Shown: positions 24,901-34,244 of the stretch, piece after piece
How positions within the stretch are numbered: the stretch's first letter is position 1
How the letters are laid out: each line of letters starts with the position of its first letter
Source of the DNA: Siphonodentalium dalli
Taxonomy: Eukaryota; Mollusca; Scaphopoda; Gadilida; Siphonodentaliidae
Assembly: GCA_032622095.1 (NCBI GenBank)
Contig: CP136069.1
Span: forward strand, 157,467,043 to 157,531,042
DNA: 64,000 nt
Direction of reading: 5' to 3'
Program-made: the position numbers and the translations under genes
The notes under the pieces: generated by a model
What the model was told of the DNA's origin: nothing
Seen by the model: only the letters and a program-made list of their open reading frames with translations
Databases searched by the model: none

Positions 24901-27391
24901 TTCACTGAATTGAAGCCTATAGGCTATTCCAGTAGTGTTTACCCAACTAGATTGACACCAGTTGATCACGAAAATGCAAGAAAAATCATAGGTCGTGTGT
25001 TTACTTTTTAAAATAAATTCCCAAGTGTACCGGCGACAGGGCTATCCCACAGCCAAATTTGGTCTGGAAAAACCCAGAACTACAGCAGCTAGTTATATCA
25101 ATTTCTCACTCACAAACATCCATTTCCTCATTAAAGGCACGGGTGGCGTTCGTTGCAGAAATATTCACAGTTGTTCAAATCGCCATCAGCAGAAGGAATA
25201 TTATAATACTAAGTGGAGAATGGATTTCGAAATGCCACATCGCGATATAAATTGTGGGTTTTCGTCTTTCCAGAAGGATACGAGCTATGTTATACGTTTT
25301 GAAACGTTTAAGTTGAACTAATAGATTGTTTATGTACAGTTTCGTTCATACATACCGATATTATGACAAAAAGTTGAAATTAGTATGTGAAAATATCGAT
25401 TTCTTTTCAATTTCTGGCCGCCAATTTAGCCGCGGTCTTGACTGTGAGTTTCAATTGCCAAACCCTAATGAATACTTCATATCAATATTCCATATCAACA
25501 TGTAATGGTGGTATAAATCGCGAAACAATAACGCCCATTGTAAAAAAGTTAAGGTATGTAGGCGTGTTTTCAAATTTCGGTCGCCAAGTTGGCTGCCATC
25601 TTCGATTTGGAAAACCATTTCTTGCATGAGATGTAACGTAATTACTTCATCTCAGTATTTCCAACTCCAATGTAAGCATGGGTGGAGTTGTCTCGACAAT
25701 AATGCCCAATGGTGTGAATATGAGGGAATTTCGGTGATTTTTCAAAATCTGTCCGCCATTTTAGATTTGTGGGACTTTGATTTGGATACGGTACTAGGAA
25801 AGTTCTTCGCCTAAGGTTTTCCCAACTCACAATAGTAAGCAGTTGTGGATTTGTCATGACAATAAAGCTCACTGATGTTAAAATCAGCGATTTTGGCCGC
25901 CATCTTGGATTTGGGTGAATATTCTCAACGCAGGTTTAAGAGGAATCCTAGCTCGAGTATCTCCTTCACATATATATGCATGGGTGTTGTTATGATAGCA
26001 ATAACATTCATTGATTCGAAACATTACATCGCGTTATTAGCGTCGATTCGGCTTTGACCTATTATACCGGCATTTGGGAAAACGTGATATCGGACAAAAA
26101 TATCCAACAATGAAGGTATATTATGGTCCCCGTGTCTTCACCAATGACTCTTCTATACGATCAATGTATAACATCACGCCAAGATGTCAATATTTTCCCA
26201 CAGAGACGAACGAAAGGTGGTGAAATGTCAGAAAAATAGCATATTTTCACATTTCGGCGGCCATATTGGCCGCCATATTGGCCGCCATATTGGCCGCCAT
26301 ATTGGATTCTGGTGTCGGATTTTTGACTAATTTGTAAGGGTTGTATATTAGCATAACGAATCTTGCGGAAAACAAGACCGCATGTGATATCATCTTTACT
26401 ATAACGACGCTCAAAGCGACCTGGTGCATATAAACAAAATGGCCGCCATGATGGACACCATCTTGTCTGGAGTCTCTGCGGCCACTTTTTTGTTCTTGTT
26501 AACAACCGAAACAAATTATAGGAGATATTAAGAAAGAAAATTAGTGGGGTGAAGTTGAGTTCTGTCGACCAATATCTCCTGGACTATTAAGATAGTTTTC
26601 CATGATTTACAAAGATGAATTTAGAAGCATGTCAGATCGGTTGCTGTGGCACGTCAATTGCATAATCTCTTGATTCCTGCAGCTACTATATTAATTGAAA
26701 ATAGTGATGTAATCGGTTGGTTGATTAGTACACTGCTGTATATTGTAGACGTACATAATTAAACTCATAAGCCGCAAATTTCGCTACAGGGATCCCTGGT
26801 CTTAACTTGAAACATATTTTATTTGCATAACACGCAAAATGGATTGGGACACAGGTCTTTGCAACAGAGGAGCCCCCTCCTCCACTACAATATAATCCAA
26901 CACACATGTTAACAAGATACCAAGATGACGAAATGAACATCATTTGTATTGGCATCCAGAGGTTGGTTGTCGAGATATGGTTTCTAGCCTACTATGGGGA
27001 GGGGGTGGGCTTAAAGAACGGTATATTGTATGCTAAAAATATTGGTTTGATTGACGACAGTTGTTATGGGGGTGGGCAAAGTGTAACCATGCAATATATA
27101 TTGCAAATTATACGATACTATGGAAGACAATACATATAATTAAGCAGAATTATATAATTTTTTTATTTGGATGTGAGATATGCCAATTTGTGATATATCT
27201 TCCACAGAGTACATTGAAATTAGAACTGAGGTAAATGCGTTCAAAAGTATAATAAGTTAGAGGTCGAAACCGTTAAACGATGTTGCCGTTGCTTATATAT
27301 TCCATGTGATATCCACGTATACAAAAGCGACATTCGTGTATTTGTTACCGGGGTTAGTGGTGGTGTATAACTACTATATATGTTGGGACTT

Positions 27392-27423
<32 letters not shown>

Positions 27424-30400
27424 TTGTTTGTTTGTTAGCAATGGCCGGGAAAACTGCCGGACGGATTTCGACGATATTTGATACCTATGGGTACTTTTTC
27501 CGGAGAGTGTTTTGGACGGGTCAACTCGTGACCCCGACCTGACCTTGACAATCAAAATGCTCAATTCAAGGTCAAATCGCGCCTTTCGGCGGGATTTCGA
27601 CGAAATTTGATGCCTAGGGATACTTTTGTCCGGGGAGTGTTTTGGACGTGTCAAATCGTTAACCCGACCTGACCTTGACTTTCAAAATGGTCAATTCGAG
27701 GTCGAATCGCGCCTTTCGACGGGAATTCGACGAAATTTGATACCTAGGGGTACTTTTGTCCGGGGAGTGTTTTGGACGGGTCAAATCGTGACCCCAACCT
27801 GACATTGACCTAAAAAATGGTCAATTCGAGGTCGAATCGCGCCTTTCGACGGGATTTCGACGAAATTTGATGCCTAGGGATACTTTTGTCCGGGGAGTGT
27901 TTTGGACGTGTCAAATCGTTAACCCGACCTGACCTTGACTTTCAAAATGGTCAATTCGAGGTCGAATCGCGCCTTTAGACGGGATTTCGAAGAAATTTGA
28001 TACCTAGTGGTATTTTTGTCCGGGTTCGAGTGTTTTGGACGGGTCAAATCGTTACCGCAACCTGACCTTGACCTTCAAAATGGTCAATTCAAGGTCAAAT
28101 CGCGCCTTTCGACGGATTTCGATGTTAGATCCACGGAGCTTTTCGAAAGCAGAGGGGAAACAGCCCGGACGAAGTCGGTTTACCCTGCTAGTATATGGCA
28201 TTGCGACTGAAGCTACAAACTCCAAATAAACCAAACCATATTGATTACTGATGGTCTTCTGCCAAAGCAAGTCACCAGTATCTGTTTTTATCTTTTTATT
28301 TACACAGGTGGTTATCTCGGGCAATCGTGTAGTTCCACAGCCGATTGCACGCCAAATGACAGCGAGTGTCGTGAAGGGATATGTGCGTGTGGCCTTGGTT
28401 ACAGCATAGATCTCGTTCATCAAGAATGTGCACTTGGTGAGTTCAAACTTAAGGCAGTGTATCTCTTCCTAGCAAGTTTTATATATAATCCGAGGTATAA
28501 AATTAAAGACATGAATCGACGACACCTGTCCGGAAAAGATTTCTATCAAAATGTCAAATTTATTGAGAATTTTTTATAACATTCCCGAGACAGTAAAAGG
28601 GGTTATACTGTTCAACAAATGCATAGATATTGTCCTGTATTAATTCTTCAATTTTTTTTTTTTTTGCATGATGTCTATACTAATTAAATTGATGTTTCAT
28701 TATTTCTACCGATCTCTACCAGAATCAGTTCTCGGCTCGCTGTTGGAGTTTGCAATTTCACGTGTTCACCTCTGGTTAAAAATTGTACGAATGTGTTATG
28801 TGCCGCCATATTGCAGCGCCCACTGGTGATCTGTATTAACATTTGCGTGGCATATATTAATTGTTATGTTTGTTTATTGTTAAACACGATAGTTATTTCC
28901 CATCGATTGCGAATTGACTTGATGTGTAGGCACAACATATATTGGTTGTTATTTAAAATCAAATAATTTACGTTTGACGTATTTTGCTTTTAAAATGACT
29001 TCTGTTAAGTTGGAATTGACTTGTTGTCTGTTATTCAACCTCTATTAATTTTCATTTGACGTATATTGATTTTAAATTGACTTATGTCAAGTTGGAATTA
29101 ATATTATTGAGTAATTGACTGTTATTCGACATATATAAATTTGCGTTTGACTTCTATTAAGTTGAAATTGACATACTGATTGTTAGTTAACATTTACTGA
29201 TTTATAGTTGACCTAGTGTAGACCAAATGGTCGCCCATACACTGAACTGAATTACATAAAGATACGCCTTTTGTGCAAGGTTGTGCTATGAAATATGTGT
29301 ACCAGCCTTTTTTGAATCCTGAATACCGGCTCAATTAGGCATATGAATCCCGAGTACCAGCTAACAAGGTATGGATCCCGCGTTCCACTTGGCAATCACC
29401 TGCATCTCGGGTAACATAAAATGGGGACATACAGGGACGTTGCTAGGGGGTTCAACTGGGGGGTGGCTGAGATAATGAAATTTTCAACTATATAGGATTT
29501 GGTCTAATACAATTTACAACTGTATAGGATTTGGTTTTGAGTAATGCAAAATTCCAATATTGGCTTAATGGCTTCATAATTTTGGGATTCTATATGTTTA
29601 TAACAGTAAGGACGGTTTAAATGAAGACACTGACACTAGCAAGAATGACATAGCATTGATCCATGTGTTATGTATTGAGTACACTGTGCATGCAGTACAT
29701 CGGAATATGGTTGAGAAACAAATAGGAGTTTAAATACATGTATTCATAATCCAAGGAGTTACAAGTTATAACTCACACATTAGTAACAAATATGCATGCT
29801 GAATGAGTGTTAAATTGTTAAAGCTGTCGTCAGAAAGATATGGAGGTTTGACTTACTAATGGACTAGCGACCATCAATATATGGTTGGTAAAAGAGACCA
29901 TTCTGAACTTGGAGGAAAAAATGCTTTGCATTCAATTTCATATATGTGTTCAGGTAATGAGAATTACTGGAATTGATTTACTCAAATGACTGTATATTAA
30001 CTTGTAATATTAGCACTACATTGTTACCTTGCAGGACAAATTGAAATAGATTGATTAATATACTGCTATAAGAGGAACTAAATGTATAAGTATAAGAACA
30101 ACTATTGGAGTTTGAGTCAGGAAATTTCTAACTATTGGAAATCATGGTCCTCATTTGGGAAGTGAGACACCCACACCCCTGTCGTTACGTCCCTGTGGAT
30201 AACACCCTCATTTAGTAAAGAAAGTGTCAATTGATATATTGTGTTTTCTTTCAGACTGCGATGCCTATGGATCATCTTTCTCTGGTTTCCATTCAGTTGC
30301 GCTGTATGGATATAACAAGGAAACGTGGATACCGATAACAGCTGAGGAATGTGAGGAGTTTTGTCTTAATGCTACAACATACACATGCGTGTCTTATGAA

Positions 30401-30541
30401 TGGCTCGTCACCGATGTGACAACCCCAAACTACCCTCGGTCTAAATGCAGCACAGCAGTGGTTGATGCGATGGATGTTCCCCCAGGGGATATAGTTGCTT
30501 ATAATTACATTCTCTACCAGCGGCACTGTCTTTATTACTGA
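21522..30541 (+). CDS. PAN/EB-module extracellular protein, multi-exon model
   Basis: Five exons are modelled: 21522-21903, 23777-23893, 24875-24991, 28308-28436 and 30255-30541. All internal junctions fall in phase 1 and the joined frame stays open to TGA at 30539-30541, giving about 343 residues (265 if both linker exons are skipped). Order: cytoplasmic basic N-terminus, membrane anchor, PAN/Apple-like domain, one or two Thr/Ser/Pro-rich linkers, EB/EGF-like cysteine module, second PAN-like domain. Exon symmetry (1-1) is typical of shuffled extracellular domains. PAN and EB modules generally mediate protein or carbohydrate binding outside the cell; the ligand here is unknown. The donor sites of the two linker exons (G|GTCATG, G|GTCGTG) are weak, and more exons may be hidden in the 3-6 kb introns. 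Splicing is inferred, not observed. Confidence 0.6.
22020..22115. repeat. Diverged copy of the GAATGAGGTCC hairpin
   Basis: GCAGAATGAAGTTCCCAAAG pairs imperfectly with TACCCTCTGTGAACCTCATT. It is homologous to the hairpins at 10334-10425 and 10633-10720. It lies within intron 1. Confidence 0.5.
23279..23538 (-). mobile_element. TTAA-ended MITE, intronic copy
   Basis: It runs from AACCCCTTCCATACTAAATG to ATCATAGAAAGGGTTAA and is an inverted relative of the elements at 5432-5688 and 60240-60480. It lies within intron 1 of the PAN/EB gene. Confidence 0.6.
23743..24029 (+). repeat. Intronic duplication, copy 1, containing a linker exon
   Basis: It matches 24841-25134 closely from GAATCACTGAACTAAAT through the exon-like segment to CAATTTCTCACTCACAAA. 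The copy ends at an unoccupied TTAA (24026-24029), which in copy 2 is occupied by a MITE end. The period between copies is about 1.1 kb. Confidence 0.75.
23777..23893 (+). other. Candidate linker exon, copy a (phase 1-1, 117 nt)
   Basis: It is preceded by the acceptor TTCTTTCCCATAG and followed by a weak donor G|GTCATG. It encodes 39 residues rich in Ser, Thr and Pro (GDSVNVSTEF, then KPTGYSSSVYPARLTPVD) with no cysteine. The frame agrees with exons 1 and 4. Compared with copy b, only a handful of base changes are visible, including T-to-I and A-to-T replacements, and the frame is kept in both. Confidence 0.5.
24841..25134 (+). repeat. Intronic duplication, copy 2
   Basis: This is the second copy of 23743-24029, containing the candidate linker exon b. 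It ends at a TTAA that is followed by the AGGCACGGG end of a MITE. Confidence 0.75.
24875..24991 (+). other. Candidate linker exon, copy b (phase 1-1, 117 nt)
   Basis: The acceptor is GCTTTCCCTTAG and the donor G|GTCGTG. It encodes the same 39-residue Ser/Thr/Pro-rich linker as copy a with two replacements. Either both copies are included in tandem, or they are alternatives. If the donors are not used, both would be fossils of an ancestral exon. Confidence 0.5.
25131..25215 (+). mobile_element. 5' fragment of TTAAAGGCACGGG MITE
   Basis: It starts TTAAAGGCACGGGTGGCG and matches 59764-59845 through TTCAAATCGCCATCAGCAGA, then diverges with no opposite end. The paralogous site at 24026-24029 shows the empty TTAA target. 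Confidence 0.65.
25380..26110 (+). repeat. Degenerate tandem units (about 160 bp) with GCCGCCAT-type motif
   Basis: Four or five diverged units each combine a stretch such as GGCCGCCATCTTGGATTTG with a downstream stretch like TTGTCTCGACAATAATGCCC. The 60-80 aa ORFs across it follow the repeat and have no domain. Confidence 0.5.
26249..26312 (+). repeat. Perfect 12-bp tandem GGCCGCCATATT array
   Basis: Four head-to-tail copies of GGCCGCCATATT end with GGATTCTGG. The unit contains CCGCCATNTTG, the known YY1 core. A further GGCCGCCATGATGG lies at 26441. Whether it is regulatory is unknown. Confidence 0.7.
26520..27385. other. Intronic spacer without recognised features
   Basis: No exon with matching phase, MITE end or repeat family was recognised in this part of the intron. 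Confidence 0.4.
27390..27436 (+). repeat. (TCTG)n/(TTTG)n tetranucleotide tract
   Basis: About six TCTG units run into about four TTTG units immediately before the 130-bp minisatellite. Confidence 0.85.
27437..28140 (+). repeat. 130-bp tandem repeat, about 5.4 copies
   Basis: GCGCCTTTCGACGGGATTTC recurs at about 27579, 27709, 27839, 27969 and 28102, giving a period of 130 bp (one unit 133). Units share GGGGAGTGTTTTGGACG and CCCGACCTGACCTTGAC. Alternate units share private variants, for example GGACGTGTCAAATCGTTAAC in the units at 27645 and 27905, suggesting duplication as a 260-bp dimer. ORFs across it are artefacts. Confidence 0.85.
28308..28436 (+). other. Exon 4 of PAN/EB gene: EB/EGF-like module
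   Basis: The acceptor TTATTTACACAG precedes it and the donor G|GTGAGT follows; both junctions are phase 1. The cysteine pattern C-x5-C-x6-C-x4-C-x-C-x13-C in GQSCSSTADC, SECREGICACGLGY and HQEC fits an EB module or short EGF-like repeat. It is a complete module in one exon. Confidence 0.7.
28950..29215 (+). repeat. Degenerate short tandem repeat (TTGAC/TTAAGTTGGAATTGAC)
   Basis: Three or four diverged units of about 85-95 bp contain TTTGACGTAT(T/A)TTG and AAGTTGGAATTGAC. It is AT-rich and intronic. Confidence 0.45.
29431..30196. mobile_element. Element with ACAGGGACGT...ACGTCCCTGT ends
   Basis: The 10-bp terminal inverted repeats are exact. The subterminal sequence (GGGGTTCAACTGGGGGGTGG at the left, GGAAATTTCTAACTATTGGAA at the right) relates it to the repeats at 2979-4064 and 11330-11500. 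It lies in the last intron of the PAN/EB gene. Confidence 0.55.
30255..30541 (+). other. Last exon of PAN/EB gene: second PAN-like domain
   Basis: The acceptor TTTTCTTTCAG precedes GAC TGC in phase 1. The translation has C-x3-C (ECEEFC), TCVSYEW, SKCSTAV and a final RHC, in the spacing of an Apple/PAN domain with an extra disulfide. It stops at TGA (30539-30541), leaving a protein C-terminus directly after the domain and no C-terminal membrane anchor. Confidence 0.65.
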
Positions 30542-30589
30542 TTTTAGGTGACGCTGATGTGTTCAATTTGTTCGTATTTACAGAAATAA

Positions 30590-30830
30590 CATATCCTCAC
30601 ACAGTGCACTGTTAGAAAAAAGACCGTCGCTTTAATGGTCTGAGACCGCGCAACATCGCTGCCAACCTTTGACCGTTAAACATACGGTCAGACCGTAGCA
30701 TGTTCCGCGGTATAAAACCGTTTAAGTAACTGGCAGACCGTAACCAGTAACTGTCAGACCGTTGTATTTTTTACGGTTCAACACCGTTTAATTAATATCA
30801 AGACCGTAACTAATAAAGGTCAACACCAAT
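30590..30830. repeat. AGACCGT-rich repeat
   Basis: AGACCGT or its complement ACGGT(T/C) occurs about ten times, with partial inverted symmetry (GACCGTTAAAC / ACGGTTCAACACCGTT). The unit is not regular. It could be the 3' flank of the gene or a degraded foldback element. Confidence 0.4.
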
Positions 30831-31440
30831 TTTTTGCTCTTAATTTGCTAATTTACCATAGAATTAGCCAGGTTCCCATGGTGACAATATGATTTCCCGA
30901 TAGGCATTACGATTCATATGTTTTTGAATTGTCGAAACTAGTATTATTCGTAACTGAAAAATACATCTTAGTTCTTATGTTACGATCACAGTTTTTATGA
31001 AATATAAATCCTCAATGCATAAAGTGATAGACAATACTTCTGAAACTTTGCAGTTTGCAGAGGATCAAGCTTGTTATCTGCCTCTTAGAATTTAATCCGG
31101 AAAAAGGCTGCTCACGCGTAATGTGTTCGCCTTTCACTAACTACTGTATAAATATGGCTGTAAATAAAAAACGATACTAGTAATAGCTGATAAGCCAACC
31201 CATCACTATTCAGTTATGAATAATACTAATTTTGACCATTCTAAAACATGAATCGGCATGCCCTTTTAAGCCATAAAAAGAACACAGCTACATGTTTCAC
31301 AGTTAAAACTCAAATTTATGTACATGTAAAAGTAAAATATCTTAATGGCATACTTTTTGGTGACATTTAAGGCGTGAAATTGTCCAGTCACTTGTAAACA
31401 CAGTTTTTGTTTTAACAGGTGAATCCGTACATCATGACAA
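30831..31440. other. Spacer downstream of the PAN/EB gene
   Basis: No coding sequence was seen. AATAAA-like strings occur (for example near 31154) but none can be assigned as the gene's polyadenylation signal. Confidence 0.4.
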
Positions 31441-31442
31441 TA

Positions 31443-31947
31443 CAGTACCAGTCAGAAGACATGGTATTTTTAGGCGCACCTTTATTGCGATATTGAGCGT
31501 GCTTAATTTAGGAGAAGGCGTGGTTATAGCACAATACCAAAAATCTGTCGCGCTTATTATTGCAATATTGAACGCAAAATATTGCGATACTAAGCGCGCT
31601 AAATTTCATGCAGACCCGATAGTGTTATATTTATATTAGATAAACATTTTGCATATAGTGTACATATAGTGTACATATAGCATTTACAACTATAATTATA
31701 TACATATCTAAAACATTTTCTCTATTTATACAATAAACAATATAGAAGAAGCAATGATATGATTTAAATGTCACAATTTTGAGCGCAAGATGTCGCAATA
31801 TTATAGCAAAATAGTGAGATATTAAGCGCAAAATATTGCAATACTATCACAAGCGACATGCTTATAAGTGTTTCCACTTGCAATATTATTGCGATATTGT
31901 GCGCGAAAATAGCCCGCTTAATATACCACTTCTTTTGACTGGTACTG
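31443..31947. mobile_element. 505-bp mariner-type MITE, TA-flanked
   Basis: CAGTACCAGTCAGAAGA at the left pairs with TCTTTTGACTGGTACTG at the right, and both ends are bordered by TA (31441-31442 and 31948-31949). The CAGT termini and TA duplication fit Tc1/mariner-derived MITEs. The interior has repeated GCGATATTGAGCGC-type strings, partly inverted, and no transposase. Confidence 0.7.
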
Positions 31948-32536
31948 TATGTCAATGACAGCTAGTTGGGATTGGAACCTTCAAGAAAACAGCAGATCCC
32001 ATAATAACTGTGCGCAATGACTTGGCGACAATGTTCTCCTGTAGTCGCACATTTTCCAATGAAATTTTAAAGTATGATGCATCAAACTGTGTACTGGTAT
32101 CACAACACTTAGCATCAATATCCGTGAGTCAGCCAAAGATAGTTTGATAAGAACATCCAACCAATACTGTACTTCCGGCAAATTGTCGTAATAACTTGAC
32201 GATAACATGGCGATTGATGACAATGTCTCACATCCACACGTTTCAATGAACATATAGTTTCATTTTAAACGTGTCTGTTCATTGTGACAAAATTGCTGAG
32301 CCACACTTACATTTATCACCCACGTTTATCTCACAGTCAACACTAAACAATCCAACACAAATCGAATATCATAATTATATTCTAATTAACATAATAAAAT
32401 TCCGATATTGACATCGACATCATTGCGGCAAGCTCTTATGTCACTGTGCGTGCCGATAATACACATGTGTCTTACTAAAAACATGAGGCCGGGTTGAGGG
32501 GCTAATTATGTGATAAAACATGTTATATATCAAAAC

Positions 32537-32544
32537 CTACATAT

Positions 32545-32612
<68 letters not shown>
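32537..32612. repeat. (AT)n microsatellite
   Basis: A dinucleotide run of about 65-75 bp, followed by a segment rich in ACATTAGGG (32628-32715) and its complement CCCTAATGT; another ACATTAGGGGGACC lies at 32883. Confidence 0.9.
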
Positions 32613-32615
<3 letters not shown>

Positions 32616-33249
32616 CGCGGAAGCCACATTAGGGAGACATTTGTGTGTAAATAACCCACATTAGGGCGACTTTTACATTAGGGCGACTTTTTGTGTGTCC
32701 CCCTAATGTTTAGCGTGTTTTTAAAGTGAATTTAACATGCAAATTTATATATTTTTCCTGTCATGTGTGATCTCTGTGACACTATTATTCACCAACTGTC
32801 GATAGTTTTTGCGCGGAATGAATATTTTAATAGATATATGCAATTAAATTATCGGTAGTGTATATCTGACAGTGTTACAGACCGACATTAGGGGGACCTG
32901 GTTTTATTGTGATAAATACTGTTAATTTGGGAATATGTTTGCATGACGAAGACTGATTATGGGTTATATCTTATAATTAAAACCGCTTACTCAATATCAA
33001 CTTTTAAAATTCAAAATCCTGAGATATATTTCGATTTACGTATTTTGCGGTGATATTTTCTATGACACAGGAGATATAGAATTACATCTGAATAAACCAT
33101 GCATTAAGTAGACATCCACATTGGTCAGTTACTAATGAGGTTGGATATATGGGTAATTTGGCCCGGAAAATATTATTAGATAGGTCCCATTGACATCAGA
33201 TGTCCTAAAGGGGCAATAACAACGCATTTAACTAACTAATTGATTATAG

Positions 33250-34110
33250 ACCAAAAATGGTTGCAATCTGGTCGGTGTAAGTTTAAACACGGGGATGACC
33301 CATATGGTGTGGTATAGATGCCGTTGACCTCAGACGCCTTTAAGGGCCAAATTTGAGCAATAACGAGCGTTCTTTATAAGTTTAAAGTATTTGTAGGAAA
33401 ATTGGTACAAATGAACCACCCAACTTGATGAATGTCACGCGATAGGCATCTTCGACCCAAGATGACTTACATGGGTATATAATCAATAAAGAGCGTTTAT
33501 CATCATTCCAGAAGATATGTGAGAAAATTGGTGACAAAAGTCGAATGACGCAGGGCATGTCAAGGGAATGGGTTTGTTGACCTCAAATTATTTAAAGATG
33601 CACTAATAATAAGAAATTAAAAGATAAATGTAACTTTATCCGGTTGCCGCTGATCTCAGACGATTTTAATGGACAAATGTGAGCAATAAAGAGCGTTAGT
33701 TATAGGCTCAAAGTATATGTAGGGAAACTGGTACATATGAATCACCCGACCAGGTGGTTGTCACGCGATAGGCGTCTTTGACCTCAGATGACTTACATGG
33801 TCATATAATCAATAAAGAGCGTTTATTTTCATTCCTAAAGATGAGTGGGGGAAATTTGTGAAAAAAATTAACTCTATCCGGATGCCGTTGATCTCAGACG
33901 ACTTTAATGGGCAAATGCGAGCAATGAAGGCATTCGCTATAGGCTCAAAGTATATGAAGAAATTGGTACAGATGAATCACCCGACCAGGTGATTTCACGT
34001 GATAGGCGTCTTTGACCTCAGATGATTTCATTGATATACAATCATTAAAGAGCGTTTATTATTATTTCATGGAGATATGTGGAGAAATTGGTGCACAGAA
34101 GTGACATGAT
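33250..34110 (+). repeat. Tandem array carrying ATAAAGAGCGTT, left part of LINE target
   Basis: Units contain GGTACA(A/T)ATGAA(T/C)CACCC, TCACGCGATAGGC, GACCTCAGATGACTTACATG and CAATAAAGAGCGTTTAT. Starts are near 33400, 33722 and 33960, so spacing is uneven (about 320 and 240 bp). The last unit is cut at about 34110 by the LINE, and the continuation of a unit (CGCAGGGAATGTCACGGGAT) appears at 40532. Confidence 0.65.
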
Positions 34111-34244
34111 CATCGTAACGTCATCGCGGAAGGCTGCAACGAAAATTCGCTCCGGCTCCGCCGTGAAATTATATATTGTATATAATTAAATGGGTAATTT
34201 CTAAATCTCGAATCTGGACTTCGGGGATAGTCATTAAAGTCAAA

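Noticed and set aside
26161-26514. 117-aa ORF with YGGQYGGQYGG repeat
   Set aside because: The repeat arises from the 12-bp GGCCGCCATATT array read on the minus strand, and no flanking domain exists.
27240-28423. Several ORFs of 64-137 aa across 27.2-28.4 kb
   Set aside because: They follow the 130-bp minisatellite and tetranucleotide tract. Only the EB exon at 28308-28436 has splice sites and a domain.
34176-34244. N-terminal extension of LINE ORF1 and similar upstream extensions of the PAN gene, integrase and protease frames
   Set aside because: The extensions begin with TTG or GTG. In an animal the first in-frame ATG is more likely, so starts were set at 34245, 21522, 48090 and 43950.
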